Shown piece by piece: positions 46,318-56,058 of a stretch of DNA of 64,000 nucleotides. Source of the DNA: Acidobacteriota bacterium. Its GTDB lineage: Bacteria > Acidobacteriota > Terriglobia > Acidiferrales > UBA7541. The translations under genes were made by a program, and so were the position numbers. The DNA lies in NCBI GenBank assembly GCA_013287135.1, contig JABDEK010000008.1, positions 1-64,000 on the forward strand, written 5' to 3'. Every line of letters starts with the position of its first letter. The first letter of the stretch is position 1. The notes below the pieces were generated by a model, which saw nothing but the letters and a program-made list of their open reading frames with translations, was not told where the DNA came from and ran no database searches.

Positions 46318-47260
46318 AGGTTTGCGCGTCGAAGGGGACGAGGTCGTCGATTTTTTCCCCGGTGCCGACGAAGCGTATGGGGAGATTGAGTTCGCGGGCG
46401 ATGGCGACGACGATGCCGCCTTTGGCGGTGCCGTCAAGCTTGGTCAACACGATTCCCGTTACGCCGGCGTGTCCCCAAAATTCACGCGCCTGATTGAGGC
46501 CGTTCTGGCCGGTGGTTGCGTCGAGAACGAGCAAGACATCGTGAGGCGCGCCGGGAACAATTTTTGCAGCGGTGCGCTTCATTTTTTCCAGCTCGGCCAT
46601 TAGATTCGATTTGGTGTGCAGGCGGCCGGCGGTATCGACGATTACGACGTCGGCCTTGCGCGCGCGGGCGGCGGTAAGCGCATCGAAGACGACGGCGGAG
46701 GGATCCGCCCCCGGTTTTTGTTTTACCATCTCGACGCCGGAACGGCGCGCCCAAATTTCAAGTTGTTCGATGGCGGCGGCACGAAACGTGTCGGCGGCGC
46801 AGAGCACGATGCTGGCGCCTTCTTTTTTCAGGCGATTGGTAAGTTTGCCGATAGTGGTGGTTTTGCCGGTGCCGTTCACTCCGACGACAAAAATCACGCG
46901 CGGTGAAACTCTCGCTGACTCGGCCGACGGGCCGGCGCCATTGCCATCGGCGAATGCGGCGGGGGCTTGCAGAATTCTTGCGATTTGGCGCTTGAGTTCT
47001 TTCTTCAGCTCAGCGGTTTCGGTGAGCTTGTGTTCGTTTACCTGCTGGCGCAAGGCGGCGAGGACTTCCTTGGTGGTACGCACGCCGATGTCCGCGCTGA
47101 GCAGAGCCGTTTCGAGCTGCTCCAACAATTCCGGATCGACCGGGCGATTGCCGGTGAGAACTTTTTCGACTTGCGCGGCGAGCTCTGTCCGCGTCTTGCT
47201 GACGGAGTCCTTCAGGCGCTCCAGCAGCGTGGGTTCAGGTGGTCCAAACAGAGAAATCAT
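46295..47260 (-). CDS. ftsY: Signal recognition particle receptor FtsY (321 aa)
   Basis: The helical N domain (about 5-85) is followed by the GTPase domain: [14 protein letters not shown] (P-loop), [24 protein letters not shown] and [12 protein letters not shown]. The long acidic A domain of E. coli FtsY is missing, as in many bacteria, so membrane binding would use the N domain. It docks ribosome-nascent chain complexes to the translocon with SRP. It is the first gene of the ftsY-ribD-ribE-oxidase operon. Confidence 0.95.
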   Translation of the reverse strand: MISLFGPPEPTLLERLKDSVSKTRTELAAQVEKVLTGNRPVDPELLEQLETALLSADIGVRTTKEVLAALRQQVNEHKLTETAELKKELKRQIARILQAPAAFADGNGAGPSAESARVSPRVIFVVGVNGTGKTTTIGKLTNRLKKEGASIVLCAADTFRAAAIEQLEIWARRSGVEMVKQKPGADPSAVVFDALTAARARKADVVIVDTAGRLHTKSNLMAELEKMKRTAAKIVPGAPHDVLLVLDATTGQNGLNQAREFWGHAGVTGIVLTKLDGTAKGGIVVAIARELNLPIRFVGTGEKIDDLVPFDAQTYVHSLFD

Positions 47261-47483
47261 GCTGGAAACAGGCTAGCACAATGATTGAGATTTGGCGCGG
47301 TGGTGCGAGCGGTGACAGAAGTACTCGAGAAAGATTGTCGATTCGGACGACTACATCAGCGGTGAGCAATTTGGGGCAGCAGACTCACTTGAAGGGCGGC
47401 GACTTGCAGAGTAGCGACCGGCAACATGACGGCTGTCGCCGGCCGCCGCTCGCAGTTGAAGACACGCAGGGAGAAGCGCGGGA

Positions 47484-49256
47484 TTAGACTTCGACGAGAG
47501 CTACGTTTAGGCGGAGTCGGCCCGCGGCGACTGCGGCGTCGAGGGCGGCGACAACGGCGGGGTCGAACTTTGAGATTGCCAGCGAGCGGATGCGGTCGAG
47601 CGCGAATTCCAAATCCATGGCGGACTGGTAGGGGCGATTTGTGGTCATGGCGTCGAAAGTGTCGGCGACGGCAATGATGCGCGCCATCATGGGAATTTGG
47701 TCGCCGGGGAGGCCGTAGGGGTAGCCGGCGCCGTCCATGCGCTCATGGTGGAGCTCGATGCCGGGGAGCATTTCTTTCAGTTGCGCCACAGGGCGCATGA
47801 TGTTGGCGCCTTTCACCGGATGCTGTTTCATCAACGCGAACTCTTCGTCGTCAAGCTTGCCGGGCTTTTTCAGGACGCGGTCGTCCACGCCGATTTTGCC
47901 GACGTCATGAAGCAGCGCGGAAATGCGCAAGCGGTCGAGGTCTTCTGCGTTGAGTCCAAGATATTCACCGATGATGGTGGAATATTTTGCTACGCGGCCG
48001 GAATGACCTCGCGTGTAGGGATCCTTTTCGTCAATAGCGGCGGCGAGCATGCGTATGGAGCCCAGGAACAGGTCGCGATTTTCGGCGGCGGCTTGCTTCA
48101 GGCGCTCGACGTACTGCTCGATGTCGCCAGCCATGTGATTGAAAGTTTCGGCAAGCTCGCGGATTTCGGCGGCGCCGCGGACTTCCACACGCTCGTGAAA
48201 TTCGGCGCGGCTGATGGCATGAACGGAAAAGACAAGTCCGCGAATCGGACGCGTAATTCCGACGGCGAAAAGGTATCCGATGAGAAGGGCGACGACGGTG
48301 ACGCCGACGACGAAACGCAAGGCCTGCGCGGTAAGTTCGTGGACGCCGGCGTCGATGCGCGCTTCGTCAAGGCTGCGCTGCGCGATCACGGCCCAGCGAA
48401 GCTCGGGAATCGTGCTGTACGTGCCGATCATTTCTACGGGATGCTTGGAGTCACGGCCCTGTTCGAAGAAGCGCATGGTTTCTGTGGTGCGCAGTTCCTG
48501 TGGCAATTCCTGCAAATGTTTTACAACCGGAGAATTGGTGGAGACATCGCGACCGGGAACCATTTCACGCGTGTCAGGATGAGCGACGATGTGGCCGTGA
48601 CCGTCCACGATGAAGACAACGCGGTCGCGGACGCTGGCGTCGCGAATCCTGGCGAGCAGGCCGTCGATGGAGACGACCGAAGCGAGCATTCCGGTGAACT
48701 GTCCACCGGAAGAAAGCGGCACGGAGACGATCAGGGCAGGGCGGCTGCCTTCACCCAGCGCGAAAGGCTCGCTGACGAAATTCAGGCCTTGAATGCTGGC
48801 GGTGAACGCGTGCTTCAGCGCGACTTGCACGAAAGGATCGCCATCGGCGCGAAAACTTCCAGCGGACTGGCCGCGGGCTTGTTTGTTCACGGCTGTGACG
48901 TAAAGAATATTTTGATTATTTTCGACGAAACTCTGCAGCAGGCGCGCAAGTTGAGGTGCATGCGCGGTGTCATCGACGTCAACAATCCATCCGGTGAGAG
49001 CGAGGACTTGGCGCTGGCTGAGAAGCTGTTCGCTGAGATTTTGTTCGAACTCGAGAGTTTCGCTGGCGAGCGAACGAGTGATTTCACTTTGCTGAACGCG
49101 CTCGGTGTCTTGCAACTTCTGTTCGCTCAACCCGATGACCTGGCGATGGTAGAGCCACAGAGGAGTGACGCTGACGAGCAACAGAGCACCCAGCACAATC
49201 CAGAGGATGCGCAGGCGTCTGTTCGTAAGCTGCTTGAGAGTGTCCGCTAGAGGCAC
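47484..49256 (-). CDS. HD-GYP sensor protein: Cache domain, HAMP, HD-GYP (590 aa)
   Basis: Order of parts: transmembrane helix (about 17-38), a periplasmic double-Cache-type domain (about 45-310), a second transmembrane helix (about 312-335), a HAMP linker (GITRPIRGLVFSVHAIS onward), a short helical stretch and a C-terminal HD-GYP domain (about 400-590). The HD-GYP domain carries RGHSGRVAKYS, LLHDVGKIGVDDRVL and HHERMDGAGYPYGL, the residues needed for metal binding and c-di-GMP hydrolysis. It probably senses an external small molecule and lowers c-di-GMP. It stands alone between ftsY and plsY. The domain is intact. Confidence 0.92.
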   Translation of the reverse strand: MPLADTLKQLTNRRLRILWIVLGALLLVSVTPLWLYHRQVIGLSEQKLQDTERVQQSEITRSLASETLEFEQNLSEQLLSQRQVLALTGWIVDVDDTAHAPQLARLLQSFVENNQNILYVTAVNKQARGQSAGSFRADGDPFVQVALKHAFTASIQGLNFVSEPFALGEGSRPALIVSVPLSSGGQFTGMLASVVSIDGLLARIRDASVRDRVVFIVDGHGHIVAHPDTREMVPGRDVSTNSPVVKHLQELPQELRTTETMRFFEQGRDSKHPVEMIGTYSTIPELRWAVIAQRSLDEARIDAGVHELTAQALRFVVGVTVVALLIGYLFAVGITRPIRGLVFSVHAISRAEFHERVEVRGAAEIRELAETFNHMAGDIEQYVERLKQAAAENRDLFLGSIRMLAAAIDEKDPYTRGHSGRVAKYSTIIGEYLGLNAEDLDRLRISALLHDVGKIGVDDRVLKKPGKLDDEEFALMKQHPVKGANIMRPVAQLKEMLPGIELHHERMDGAGYPYGLPGDQIPMMARIIAVADTFDAMTTNRPYQSAMDLEFALDRIRSLAISKFDPAVVAALDAAVAAGRLRLNVALVEV

Positions 49257-49443
49257 AGGGATTTCCGCATTAAAATTATGGGGGAGAGGGACGCAGCGTA
49301 CAACGGGACGAAAGTACTGGGGTTGGCTGATGAGCTACAGACATGTTGGCACTTACGAACAAGCTCCCAATTCGAAAATGGTGCACGTAGCTCCAAATAA
49401 AAGGCTTAGTGGCGGCGCATGCTTAGGCCACGGATGGCCACGA

Positions 49444-50061
49444 TTAGCGCGGGAATTTAATGCGGGCTTCGTTGCCTGCTACCAGGCGTTCGATATTGGC
49501 GCGATGCTTGAAGAGGATAAGCATTGAGATAAACACGGTGCCTAGCGTAACGAAAAGCGGAGGCGCATGGCGCGGTGCGTACAAGATGTAGACCAAAACC
49601 GGTAACGCTACTGCGGCAATGATCGATCCTAACGAAGAATAGCGCCAGAAGATCACCACGGCCAGCCAGAGAACGAAAGCCACTGCTACTGCTTCGGGGC
49701 AGATGGGAATGAAGACGCCCAGGCCGGTAGCGACTCCTTTTCCACCGCTGAGTCTCAACCAAATGGGAAACATGTGACCGATTACCGCGAGTATTGCCGC
49801 GGCCATCATCCAGCGAATGTTGCTGCCAGTCCAACGAGCAGCGAGCCAAACGGCGGCATAGCCTTTTGCGGCGTCGAGCGCCAGCGTGAGGATGCCGGGC
49901 AGGAAGCCAGCCGTGCGCGTGACATTCGCTGCGCCAATATTGCCGCTGCCGGTGGTGCGAATGTCAGGACCTCCGATCGCTTTCACAATCAGAAGGCCAA
50001 ACGGTATCGAGCCCAGCAAGTAGGCGGTGAGGGGGACCAGCCAGTTTGCGTTATCGATCAC
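49444..50061 (-). CDS. plsY: Glycerol-3-phosphate acyltransferase PlsY (205 aa)
   Basis: A polytopic membrane protein with the three PlsY motifs: GSGNIGAANVTRTAG (near 37), LSGGKGVATGLGVF (near 107) and HRANIERLVAGNE at the end. PlsY transfers an acyl group from acyl-phosphate to glycerol-3-phosphate, the first step of phospholipid synthesis, and needs PlsX as partner (not in this window). It starts one base after the thpR stop, in the cinA-thpR-plsY operon. Confidence 0.95.
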   Translation of the reverse strand: MIDNANWLVPLTAYLLGSIPFGLLIVKAIGGPDIRTTGSGNIGAANVTRTAGFLPGILTLALDAAKGYAAVWLAARWTGSNIRWMMAAAILAVIGHMFPIWLRLSGGKGVATGLGVFIPICPEAVAVAFVLWLAVVIFWRYSSLGSIIAAVALPVLVYILYAPRHAPPLFVTLGTVFISMLILFKHRANIERLVAGNEARIKFPR

Positions 50062-50062
50062 G

Positions 50063-50626
50063 CTACGCTTTCTCCGCGACAGGAAATGTTGCGAGCCGAA
50101 TGTATTCGGAGCCTCCGCGCTTTAGAACACTTTGGTATAGATAAAATTCGGATTGGCGGCGCGCTGAGCCGAAGTCGTAAGACCTGAGATTATTAGCTGC
50201 GCGAACGAGAGTGTCGAGACCTTTGTGCGAGTCGAAACGCGCGAGCGTTAGATGCGGAGTGAAGGCGCGTGTTTCTGCCGGAAAACCTAGCGGCTGGAGG
50301 GCGCGATCGACAGCCGCTGCCAGCGTTGCGAGATTCGGGGATGTTTCCACGCCACACCAAATTATGCGGGGATGAAATTCGTTGGGAAAAAATCCGATGC
50401 CGCGGAAATCCAATTGGACCGGACCCGCGGGATGCACGGATGAAAGAGCAGAGTTGATCGAATCGAGTTTAGCTCCGTCGGTCTCACCCAGAAATTTCAA
50501 GGTGATGTGGATTCCTTCCGGACGGACCCAGCGAGCGCCGCTGCATTCGGGTTTCAGACGCGCCATTAATTCGCGGAGCGCGCGGCGAACCGCATCTGGT
50601 ATGTCGAGGGCAACGAAGAGGCGCAT
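50063..50626 (-). CDS. thpR: RNA 2',3'-cyclic phosphodiesterase ThpR (187 aa)
   Basis: Two HxTx motifs of the 2H phosphoesterase family are present: HITLKFLG (His40) and HLTLARF (His125). The protein has the usual length and the MRLFVALDIP opening. It opens RNA 2',3'-cyclic phosphate ends (earlier described as 2'-5' RNA ligase). It lies three bases downstream of cinA and one base before plsY. Confidence 0.92.
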   Translation of the reverse strand: MRLFVALDIPDAVRRALRELMARLKPECSGARWVRPEGIHITLKFLGETDGAKLDSINSALSSVHPAGPVQLDFRGIGFFPNEFHPRIIWCGVETSPNLATLAAAVDRALQPLGFPAETRAFTPHLTLARFDSHKGLDTLVRAANNLRSYDFGSARRQSEFYLYQSVLKRGGSEYIRLATFPVAEKA

Positions 50627-50629
50627 GGG

Positions 50630-51883
50630 TTAAGTGCGTCCGTGCGCGGAAAAGAAGAAATAGCGGCGAACGGTGTCCAGCGCTTGTTGTGTGGCTTGGA
50701 AACGTATGCGTTCGCGGTCGCCGGGAAAGCGAGTAGCGCGCTCGCGGGTGCTACGCTCGTCGGAAATGCCGATGTGCACCAGGCCAACTGGTTTTTCGGG
50801 AGTTCCACCACCAGGGCCGGCGATTCCGGTGATGCCGATGCCGAGCGTTGCGCCCGTACGTTTGCGAATGCCTTCAGCAAGAGCGAGAGCTGTCTCGGAA
50901 CTGACGGCGCCTTTCGAATCGATTATGTCCGCGGGGACGCCTACGAGCGAGGATTTGAGTTCATTGCTGTAGCAGACCACTCCGCCGAGAAAATACGACG
51001 AACTGCCGGGAACGTTGGTGAGTCGCTCGGCGAGCATTCCGCCGGTGCAGCTTTCGGCCACCGCGATGGTGGCGCGGTTTTCGGTGAGCGCGCGGGCTAC
51101 TACATCTTCGAGAGTTTCGCCTTGCGTGGAATAAAGATGCTCACCGAGAGCGAGTTGCATGCGGCTGACCATCTCGTCGAGAATTTTTTCAGCTTCTGCA
51201 GCATTGCGCGACCAGATGCGCGGATGAAGTTGCGTTCCGGTGGGCGTGGCCAGGATGGTTGTTTCGGTATCGGGATACAGCTCGTAAAGCGGGCGGACAC
51301 GCTGCTCCACTTCGGATTCGGGTAAGCCGGTTACGCGCAGGTCTCGGGAGAAAAGGCGTTCGCTGTCGCCCATGCGCGCCAGGCGCGAGCGAACGTCCGC
51401 TTCGAAGATCGCCTTCATTTCAGCGGGCGGGCCGGGCAGCAAAATTATGATGTGGCCTTCCGCTTCGATCCAGAGCCCCGGCGCGGTTCCGCGCGGATTT
51501 GGCAGGATCACGGCGCCTTCGGGGACCATGGCTTGCCGCACGTTAATTTCCGGCATGGTTCGAGCGAATTTGCGAAAACGTTCTTGAATGCTACGAAGAA
51601 TTTCCTCGTTGCGATGTAATTCGCGGCCCAGCAATTCTGCGACGGTTTCGCGCGTGCGGTCGTCGTCGGTCGGGCCCAGACCACCGCAACTGATGATGAG
51701 TTCGGAGCGGTTCATGGCGTGGCGAAAAGAGGAGCGCATCTCATCCCGCAAGTCGCCAACCACCGCTTTGTGAACCAGGCGAATGCCTAGTTTGTTCAAC
51801 TCATCGGTCAGATAGAGCGAATTTGTGTCGAGACGGTAGGGTGTGAGCAATTCGGAACCCACTGCGATGATTTCGGCTTTCAT
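50630..51883 (-). CDS. cinA: CinA-like nicotinamide mononucleotide deamidase (417 aa)
   Basis: The start is ATG 51883 (MKAEIIAVGSELLTPYRLDT); the frame to 51931 has no protein-like sequence. The N-terminal MoCF-type domain carries ELIISCGGLGPTDDDRTRET. The C-terminal domain with VAESCTGGMLAERLTNVPGS and GITGIAGPGGGTPEKPVGLV is the PncC NMN deamidase. It probably recycles NMN to nicotinate mononucleotide or clears damaged cofactors; despite the name it is not proof of competence. First gene of the operon with thpR and plsY. Confidence 0.93.
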   Translation of the reverse strand: MKAEIIAVGSELLTPYRLDTNSLYLTDELNKLGIRLVHKAVVGDLRDEMRSSFRHAMNRSELIISCGGLGPTDDDRTRETVAELLGRELHRNEEILRSIQERFRKFARTMPEINVRQAMVPEGAVILPNPRGTAPGLWIEAEGHIIILLPGPPAEMKAIFEADVRSRLARMGDSERLFSRDLRVTGLPESEVEQRVRPLYELYPDTETTILATPTGTQLHPRIWSRNAAEAEKILDEMVSRMQLALGEHLYSTQGETLEDVVARALTENRATIAVAESCTGGMLAERLTNVPGSSSYFLGGVVCYSNELKSSLVGVPADIIDSKGAVSSETALALAEGIRKRTGATLGIGITGIAGPGGGTPEKPVGLVHIGISDERSTRERATRFPGDRERIRFQATQQALDTVRRYFFFSAHGRT

Positions 51884-52013
51884 TAGAACCTGTTTTACTT
51901 GATGGCGTACGCGGGCGCAAGGAAATGACACACTTGACCCGAACCGAAAAGAAGATGCCGGCGTTACTCAAAACCGCACAGAGAAGAAACCGGCTGGATG
52001 CCCGGGCTACTGA

Positions 52014-53078
52014 TTAGTCGCTGAGAGGGAGACCCTCGACGTCCCAATCGAGGGAATACAAAGCATTGTTTGTGGTAATCATGGCGCGATGCGAAGGCAG
52101 AAGCGCGAGGCCGACGATATTGCTTCCGCTTAGAACGAGTTCAGCTTCGGCTTGCGGAGTGAGGCGCACGATGCCGCGTTTGCCTCCGAGCGATCCGGCC
52201 ACGTAAAGATTGCCGCGGCGATCGAATGCGAGACCTTGGGGACGTCCCAGGCCGCGGAAAAACGTGGTGACTTCGCCGGCGGGATTGATGCGATAGACGC
52301 GGTCATAACTCGAGGTGGTTGGACCGGTGACGAAAAGCTCGCCCGCGGGGCTGAACGCAAGGTGATATGCCGAAAGAGATGGCTCCAGTGTGGCAAAAAC
52401 AAAAATTTCGCGGTCGGGAGCGATCTTGAAAATCGTGCCGCTGCGATCACCGACGTAGAGGCTGCCGGCTTTGTCGAATGCAAGACCGGTGGCGATACCC
52501 ATGCCTTCGATCCACTGCATCGAGCGGCCGTCGGGCGAGACGCGATGGACTGTGCCATCGTTACGGCAGGAAACGAACAGATGGCCGTCGGGATGAATGG
52601 CCAAGCCGGTGGGGTTCATCATCTCGGTGATAAAGGGCTTCACCGTATGGTTCGAAGTGATTCGGTAAAGCGAGACAGGAACTTTTTGTCCGCGCTGGCC
52701 GCTGAAGGTGACGTAAACATTTCCGTCGGCGTCAACCGCGGGGCTCGCGACGGGGTGGAGATTGTCGGCGACTTGCATGCCCAGCGCCATCGGGAACGGC
52801 GCGCTTTCGATGCTGCCCATGCGCACGCGCACTGCGCCTCCCGCTGCTCCTTCGGGGACGCGCGCGATCAGCAAATTTTCTGCAGCTAATACCAAGCTGC
52901 CTTCCGCCAAGCCGAACTGGACTTGTGGGCGCGTGTGGTTGCGCGTGCCGAAACCGCTGCCTTGGATGGAAACTTCTCCGCCGGGGAGCGCGGCGGGCGG
53001 TTTCACGGCTTCAATTCTCGGGTTGCCGATTGTTTTCAAAACTGTTTTTCCATTTGTGCGGCCTCCACGACGAGGCAC
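52014..53078 (-). CDS. Beta-propeller protein with N-terminal IPT/TIG domain (354 aa)
   Basis: The best start is GTG 53078; no ATG fits and no strong ribosome site is visible. Residues about 18-98 are an immunoglobulin-like IPT/TIG domain (PGGEVSIQGSGFGTRNHTRP). The rest is an NHL/SMP-30-like six-bladed propeller with repeated NPTGLAIHPDGHLFV, ATGLAFDKAGSLYVGD and PQGLAFDRRGNLYVAG. No signal peptide is apparent, which is unusual for this architecture, so a start further upstream or an unconventional export route is possible. Function is unknown. Confidence 0.75.
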   Translation of the reverse strand: MPRRGGRTNGKTVLKTIGNPRIEAVKPPAALPGGEVSIQGSGFGTRNHTRPQVQFGLAEGSLVLAAENLLIARVPEGAAGGAVRVRMGSIESAPFPMALGMQVADNLHPVASPAVDADGNVYVTFSGQRGQKVPVSLYRITSNHTVKPFITEMMNPTGLAIHPDGHLFVSCRNDGTVHRVSPDGRSMQWIEGMGIATGLAFDKAGSLYVGDRSGTIFKIAPDREIFVFATLEPSLSAYHLAFSPAGELFVTGPTTSSYDRVYRINPAGEVTTFFRGLGRPQGLAFDRRGNLYVAGSLGGKRGIVRLTPQAEAELVLSGSNIVGLALLPSHRAMITTNNALYSLDWDVEGLPLSD

Positions 53079-53090
53079 AACTGCGAAGAG

Positions 53091-53120
53091 CAGATCCCTC
53101 GCTGCGCTCGGGATGACAGG
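53091..53120 (+). repeat. Dispersed repeat (CAGATCCCTCGCTGCGCT element), copy 1
   Basis: CAGATCCCTCGCTGCGCT followed by CGGGATGACAGG recurs at 59784-59801, followed there by AGGATGGCAG. Both copies sit between genes. Confidence 0.6.
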
Positions 53121-53142
53121 TCGTTAGTAAGCGGCCGCCATC

Positions 53143-53847
53143 TCATAAACCCATTAATCTTGCTGCCCATAGACCTACACCGGCGTAAATCCCCGCAACC
53201 CAGTCGTCAGCCATGATACCCCAGCCGCCGGTCAATGATTCAGCTTGCCGCGCAGGAAACGGTTTCCAAATATCGAAGACACGAAAAAGTATAAAACCCA
53301 GGAGCAAATATTTCCAGTTAAGGACGCAGCGCATGATGACGAGACCCGGTGCCAGCGTCGCATAACGAAGTTCGGGCACTCTCCACCAGACCGGAATCCC
53401 GCCGCCCAGAAGCAAAGTCAAGAGCTGGCCGGATACTTCATCTATAACCACGCGGCCCGGATCTTTTTGACGCCAGAACTCGGCGGCGCGGTTTGCGGCC
53501 CAAACTCCAATCGCTGAAGCGAAAACAAGCAGAGCGATGTATTCCCACACAAACTTGTTGAAATACCCTGGTGGCGCGTCCACGAAGAAATCGCCGACGC
53601 CGCCGTGGATCAACATGTAAGGGGTTTCCGAGGTGAAATAAAGGCAAGCCGGAACGATTGCTAACGCAAGACCAGCTAGCGATCCCCAGGTGCCTGGAGC
53701 CTTGGGAAGGTAGCCGAGGCCGCCGGCGGTGGCTAGGAAAAGAGCGAAGCGTGGTTTGCGTTGGATGCTTACGGGAGCCGCAGACGATGCGGCTGACGCT
53801 GAAGGCGTTTCTTGGTCCGCGGGCGAGCGATCAGTTTCGTTCGTCAT
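53143..53847 (-). CDS. pgpA: Phosphatidylglycerophosphatase A family protein (234 aa)
   Basis: After a polar N-terminus of about 30 residues come several membrane segments with the PgpA patterns [35 protein letters not shown] and [15 protein letters not shown], then [17 protein letters not shown]. It removes phosphate from phosphatidylglycerophosphate to give phosphatidylglycerol. There is a longer periplasmic-type loop (about residues 80-100) than in E. coli. It overlaps yacG upstream by 17 bases. Confidence 0.92.
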   Translation of the reverse strand: MTNETDRSPADQETPSASAASSAAPVSIQRKPRFALFLATAGGLGYLPKAPGTWGSLAGLALAIVPACLYFTSETPYMLIHGGVGDFFVDAPPGYFNKFVWEYIALLVFASAIGVWAANRAAEFWRQKDPGRVVIDEVSGQLLTLLLGGGIPVWWRVPELRYATLAPGLVIMRCVLNWKYLLLGFILFRVFDIWKPFPARQAESLTGGWGIMADDWVAGIYAGVGLWAARLMGL

Positions 53848-54025
53848 CCGCTTTTCGGTTGGAATTTTCTGAAGAGGATTCGTCGATTACGGGCTCGCTG
53901 ATTACGTATTTTTCGCTGGCCCAGGCGCCGAGATCGAGCAGTTTGCAGCGCTCGCTGCAGAAGGGGAAGTCGGCGTTCGCTGCGGAGTCTGTGGGCTTGC
54001 GGCAGATTGGGCAATGGTATTTCAT
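53831..54025 (-). CDS. yacG: YacG-type zinc protein, DNA gyrase inhibitor family (64 aa)
   Basis: A short protein with the YacG zinc site: Cys5, Cys8, Cys23 and Cys27 in CPICRKP and [14 protein letters not shown], followed by [10 protein letters not shown]. coli YacG binds gyrase; the same is expected here. The tail is acidic and serine-rich. It is too short to be recognised by size alone, but the cysteine pattern is decisive. It overlaps pgpA by 17 bases. Confidence 0.88.
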   Translation of the reverse strand: MKYHCPICRKPTDSAANADFPFCSERCKLLDLGAWASEKYVISEPVIDESSSENSNRKADDERN

Positions 54026-54217
54026 GAGCGTACCAGGATTAGACTAACACGAATGGAATTGAAGTGAGTATGCGCGGGATTGAGGACGGCGGCTGGCGAT
54101 CAAACGCTTCAAAGGAAAGATGCCGGGCTGGCCGCGGCCTGCCTGCCGGCGCTGCCTTTAAACCTTCGAGACAGGCCTGGCCGAGGGGTAAGACGTGACA
54201 CGTATATTTGAAAAACT

Positions 54218-55636
54218 TCAGGCCAGGATGGGGAACAGGGTCGGCGCGGGCGCGGAGGTTTCTCGCGCGGCGCGCGGGGACTCAAAATTTGTGACTCGGC
54301 CGATCAAGTCGTAGTCCTTCGCTTCGGTAATCTCGATGGTGGCTAGGGCGCCTTGGGCGGGGAGATCGGCAGCGTCATTCACGCCTTCAAATTCTGTGAC
54401 GTAAACTTTGCCATCGATGTCGGGCGCCATACCTTGCAGGCGCGCTTCCCAGACCAGGTCGGTGTCTTTCGACGGGCCTTCCAGCATGACTTGGAGATTT
54501 TGGCCTATTTGTTTTTTCAGCTTGCGAGCTGAGATTTTTCTCTGGATGGACATGAGTGTGTCGCGGCGGTGCGCGATGGTTTTTTCGCCAACCTTGCGAT
54601 CGAGCGCGAAGCTCTGGGATTTATCTTCGTCGGAGTAGCAGAAGACGCCCATCCAATCGAACTCGGCGGCGCGCACGAAATCGCAGAGTTCGCGGAAATC
54701 GTCTTCGGTTTCGCCCGGGAAGCCGACGATGAATGACGTGCGAATCGAAACGCCGGGGATGGCTTTGCGAGCTTTGTCAAGCATCTTCAGGAACGCGTCG
54801 CCGTTCGAGCCGCGCTTCATGCGCGCGAGAACGTCACGGCTGGCGTGCTGCAGCGGCACGTCGAGATATTTCGCCAGGCGCGGATGCGCGGCGATGGTAT
54901 CGAGCAGGCGCGGCGTGATGCGGTTCGGATAGCAATAGAGAAAGCGAATCCAGTGCAAGTCTTCCAGTTGCGCAAGCCGTTCGAGGAGCAGGGCGAGGCC
55001 GTCACGAAGACCCAAATCTTCGCCATAGAACGTGGTGTCCTGGCCAATCAGCGAAATCTCGCGGACGCCAGCTGCGGCAAGATTTTCCGCTTCGCGCACA
55101 ACCGACTCAAAACGTCGGCTGCGGAATTTCCCACGAAGCTGCGGGATCACGCAGAAAGTGCACGGATGGTCGCAGCCTTCATTAATTTTTAGGTAGGCAG
55201 TGTGGCGCGGGGTGGCGAGAATGCGCGGCGTGAGGTGGTGATAAAGATAAGTGGGCAACTGCGCGGATTCGGCGTCGTCGTTGCGCAGGCCGCCTTCGCA
55301 GGCTTCCAGAATTTTTTCTATTTCCCCGGTGCCGATCACGGCGTCCACTTCGGGAATTTGTTCTCGGATTTCATTGCGATAGCGTTCCACCATGCATCCG
55401 GCGACGATTAATTTTTGCGCGCGACCGAATTTTTTGTACTCGGCCATTTCCAGGATGGATTGCACGGATTCCTGCTGTGCCGGAGCGATGAAGCTGCATG
55501 TGTTCACGACCAGGACGTCGGCATCACCGGCGCGCGGGGTGATCTCGTAACCCGCGCGCGCGAGAATACCTATCATCACCTCGCTGTCCACCAGGTTCTT
55601 CGGGCATCCCAAGCTTACGAATCCGACCTTCGGCAT
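54218..55636 (-). CDS. rimO: Ribosomal protein S12 methylthiotransferase RimO (472 aa)
   Basis: The N-terminal UPF0004 domain has three cysteines (Cys11 in SLGCPKNLVDSE, Cys47 in NTCSFI, Cys81 in AGCMVER) that hold the auxiliary cluster. The radical SAM motif is CDHPCTFC (Cys155, 159, 162), followed by VIPQLRGKFRSR, which is typical of RimO rather than MiaB. A TRAM domain ends the protein. It adds a methylthio group to an aspartate of S12. It is followed by unrelated genes and stands alone. Confidence 0.95.
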   Translation of the reverse strand: MPKVGFVSLGCPKNLVDSEVMIGILARAGYEITPRAGDADVLVVNTCSFIAPAQQESVQSILEMAEYKKFGRAQKLIVAGCMVERYRNEIREQIPEVDAVIGTGEIEKILEACEGGLRNDDAESAQLPTYLYHHLTPRILATPRHTAYLKINEGCDHPCTFCVIPQLRGKFRSRRFESVVREAENLAAAGVREISLIGQDTTFYGEDLGLRDGLALLLERLAQLEDLHWIRFLYCYPNRITPRLLDTIAAHPRLAKYLDVPLQHASRDVLARMKRGSNGDAFLKMLDKARKAIPGVSIRTSFIVGFPGETEDDFRELCDFVRAAEFDWMGVFCYSDEDKSQSFALDRKVGEKTIAHRRDTLMSIQRKISARKLKKQIGQNLQVMLEGPSKDTDLVWEARLQGMAPDIDGKVYVTEFEGVNDAADLPAQGALATIEITEAKDYDLIGRVTNFESPRAARETSAPAPTLFPILA

Positions 55637-55731
55637 ACTTGCACGGTCCTTTGAGTCACGGAAAACACTTGATTATAGCATTGCAGAACAGGGTTAAGAG
55701 CGCACTAAAACGGGATCGATCTCAAGCCGGT

Positions 55732-56058
55732 TTAGTCGTCGAGGGGAGGATTTCCTATCTCATTCCTGTAGATTTCGACTTTGGTCAAGCCCTTACGAGT
55801 GATAGGGAACTTAAAGGTCTTGACCTCATCGTCTCCCGCGTAACAGGCCTTTCGTTGATACTCTCCAGGCTCAAGATGTTCAAACTGGAATTCCCCGTGG
55901 GGCTCTGGATGTTGAACAGCGACTACCTCGCTATGTCCGGACTTAAAGAGTCGACAGTCGCTTCGGACAGGCGGCGTGTACGGCCACTCGATATCGAGTT
56001 CGAACTTTTCTGGTACGAGAGGCCTGATTGTCCCGCTTAGTTGCACACCCTGCGTCAT
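55732..56058 (-). CDS. Hypothetical protein coupled to the transglutaminase gene (108 aa)
   Basis: Its ATG overlaps the stop of the large gene upstream (ATGA), the strongest reason to accept it. The product looks all-beta: SGTIRPLVPEKFELDIEW, then GEFQFEHLEPGEYQRKACYA and TRKGLTKVEIYRNEIG. The F-x-F-x-x-L-x-P-G-x-Y pattern resembles the prealbumin-like repeats found at the ends of surface proteins. There is no signal peptide, so it may be a small cytoplasmic protein or a piece once attached to a larger exported one. Function unknown. Confidence 0.7.
   Translation of the reverse strand: MTQGVQLSGTIRPLVPEKFELDIEWPYTPPVRSDCRLFKSGHSEVVAVQHPEPHGEFQFEHLEPGEYQRKACYAGDDEVKTFKFPITRKGLTKVEIYRNEIGNPPLDD

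Noticed and set aside
47697-49250. 517-codon open frame on the plus strand
   Set aside because: It is the exact antisense of the HD-GYP sensor gene, whose motifs are intact; the plus-strand product has no recognisable domain or ribosome site.
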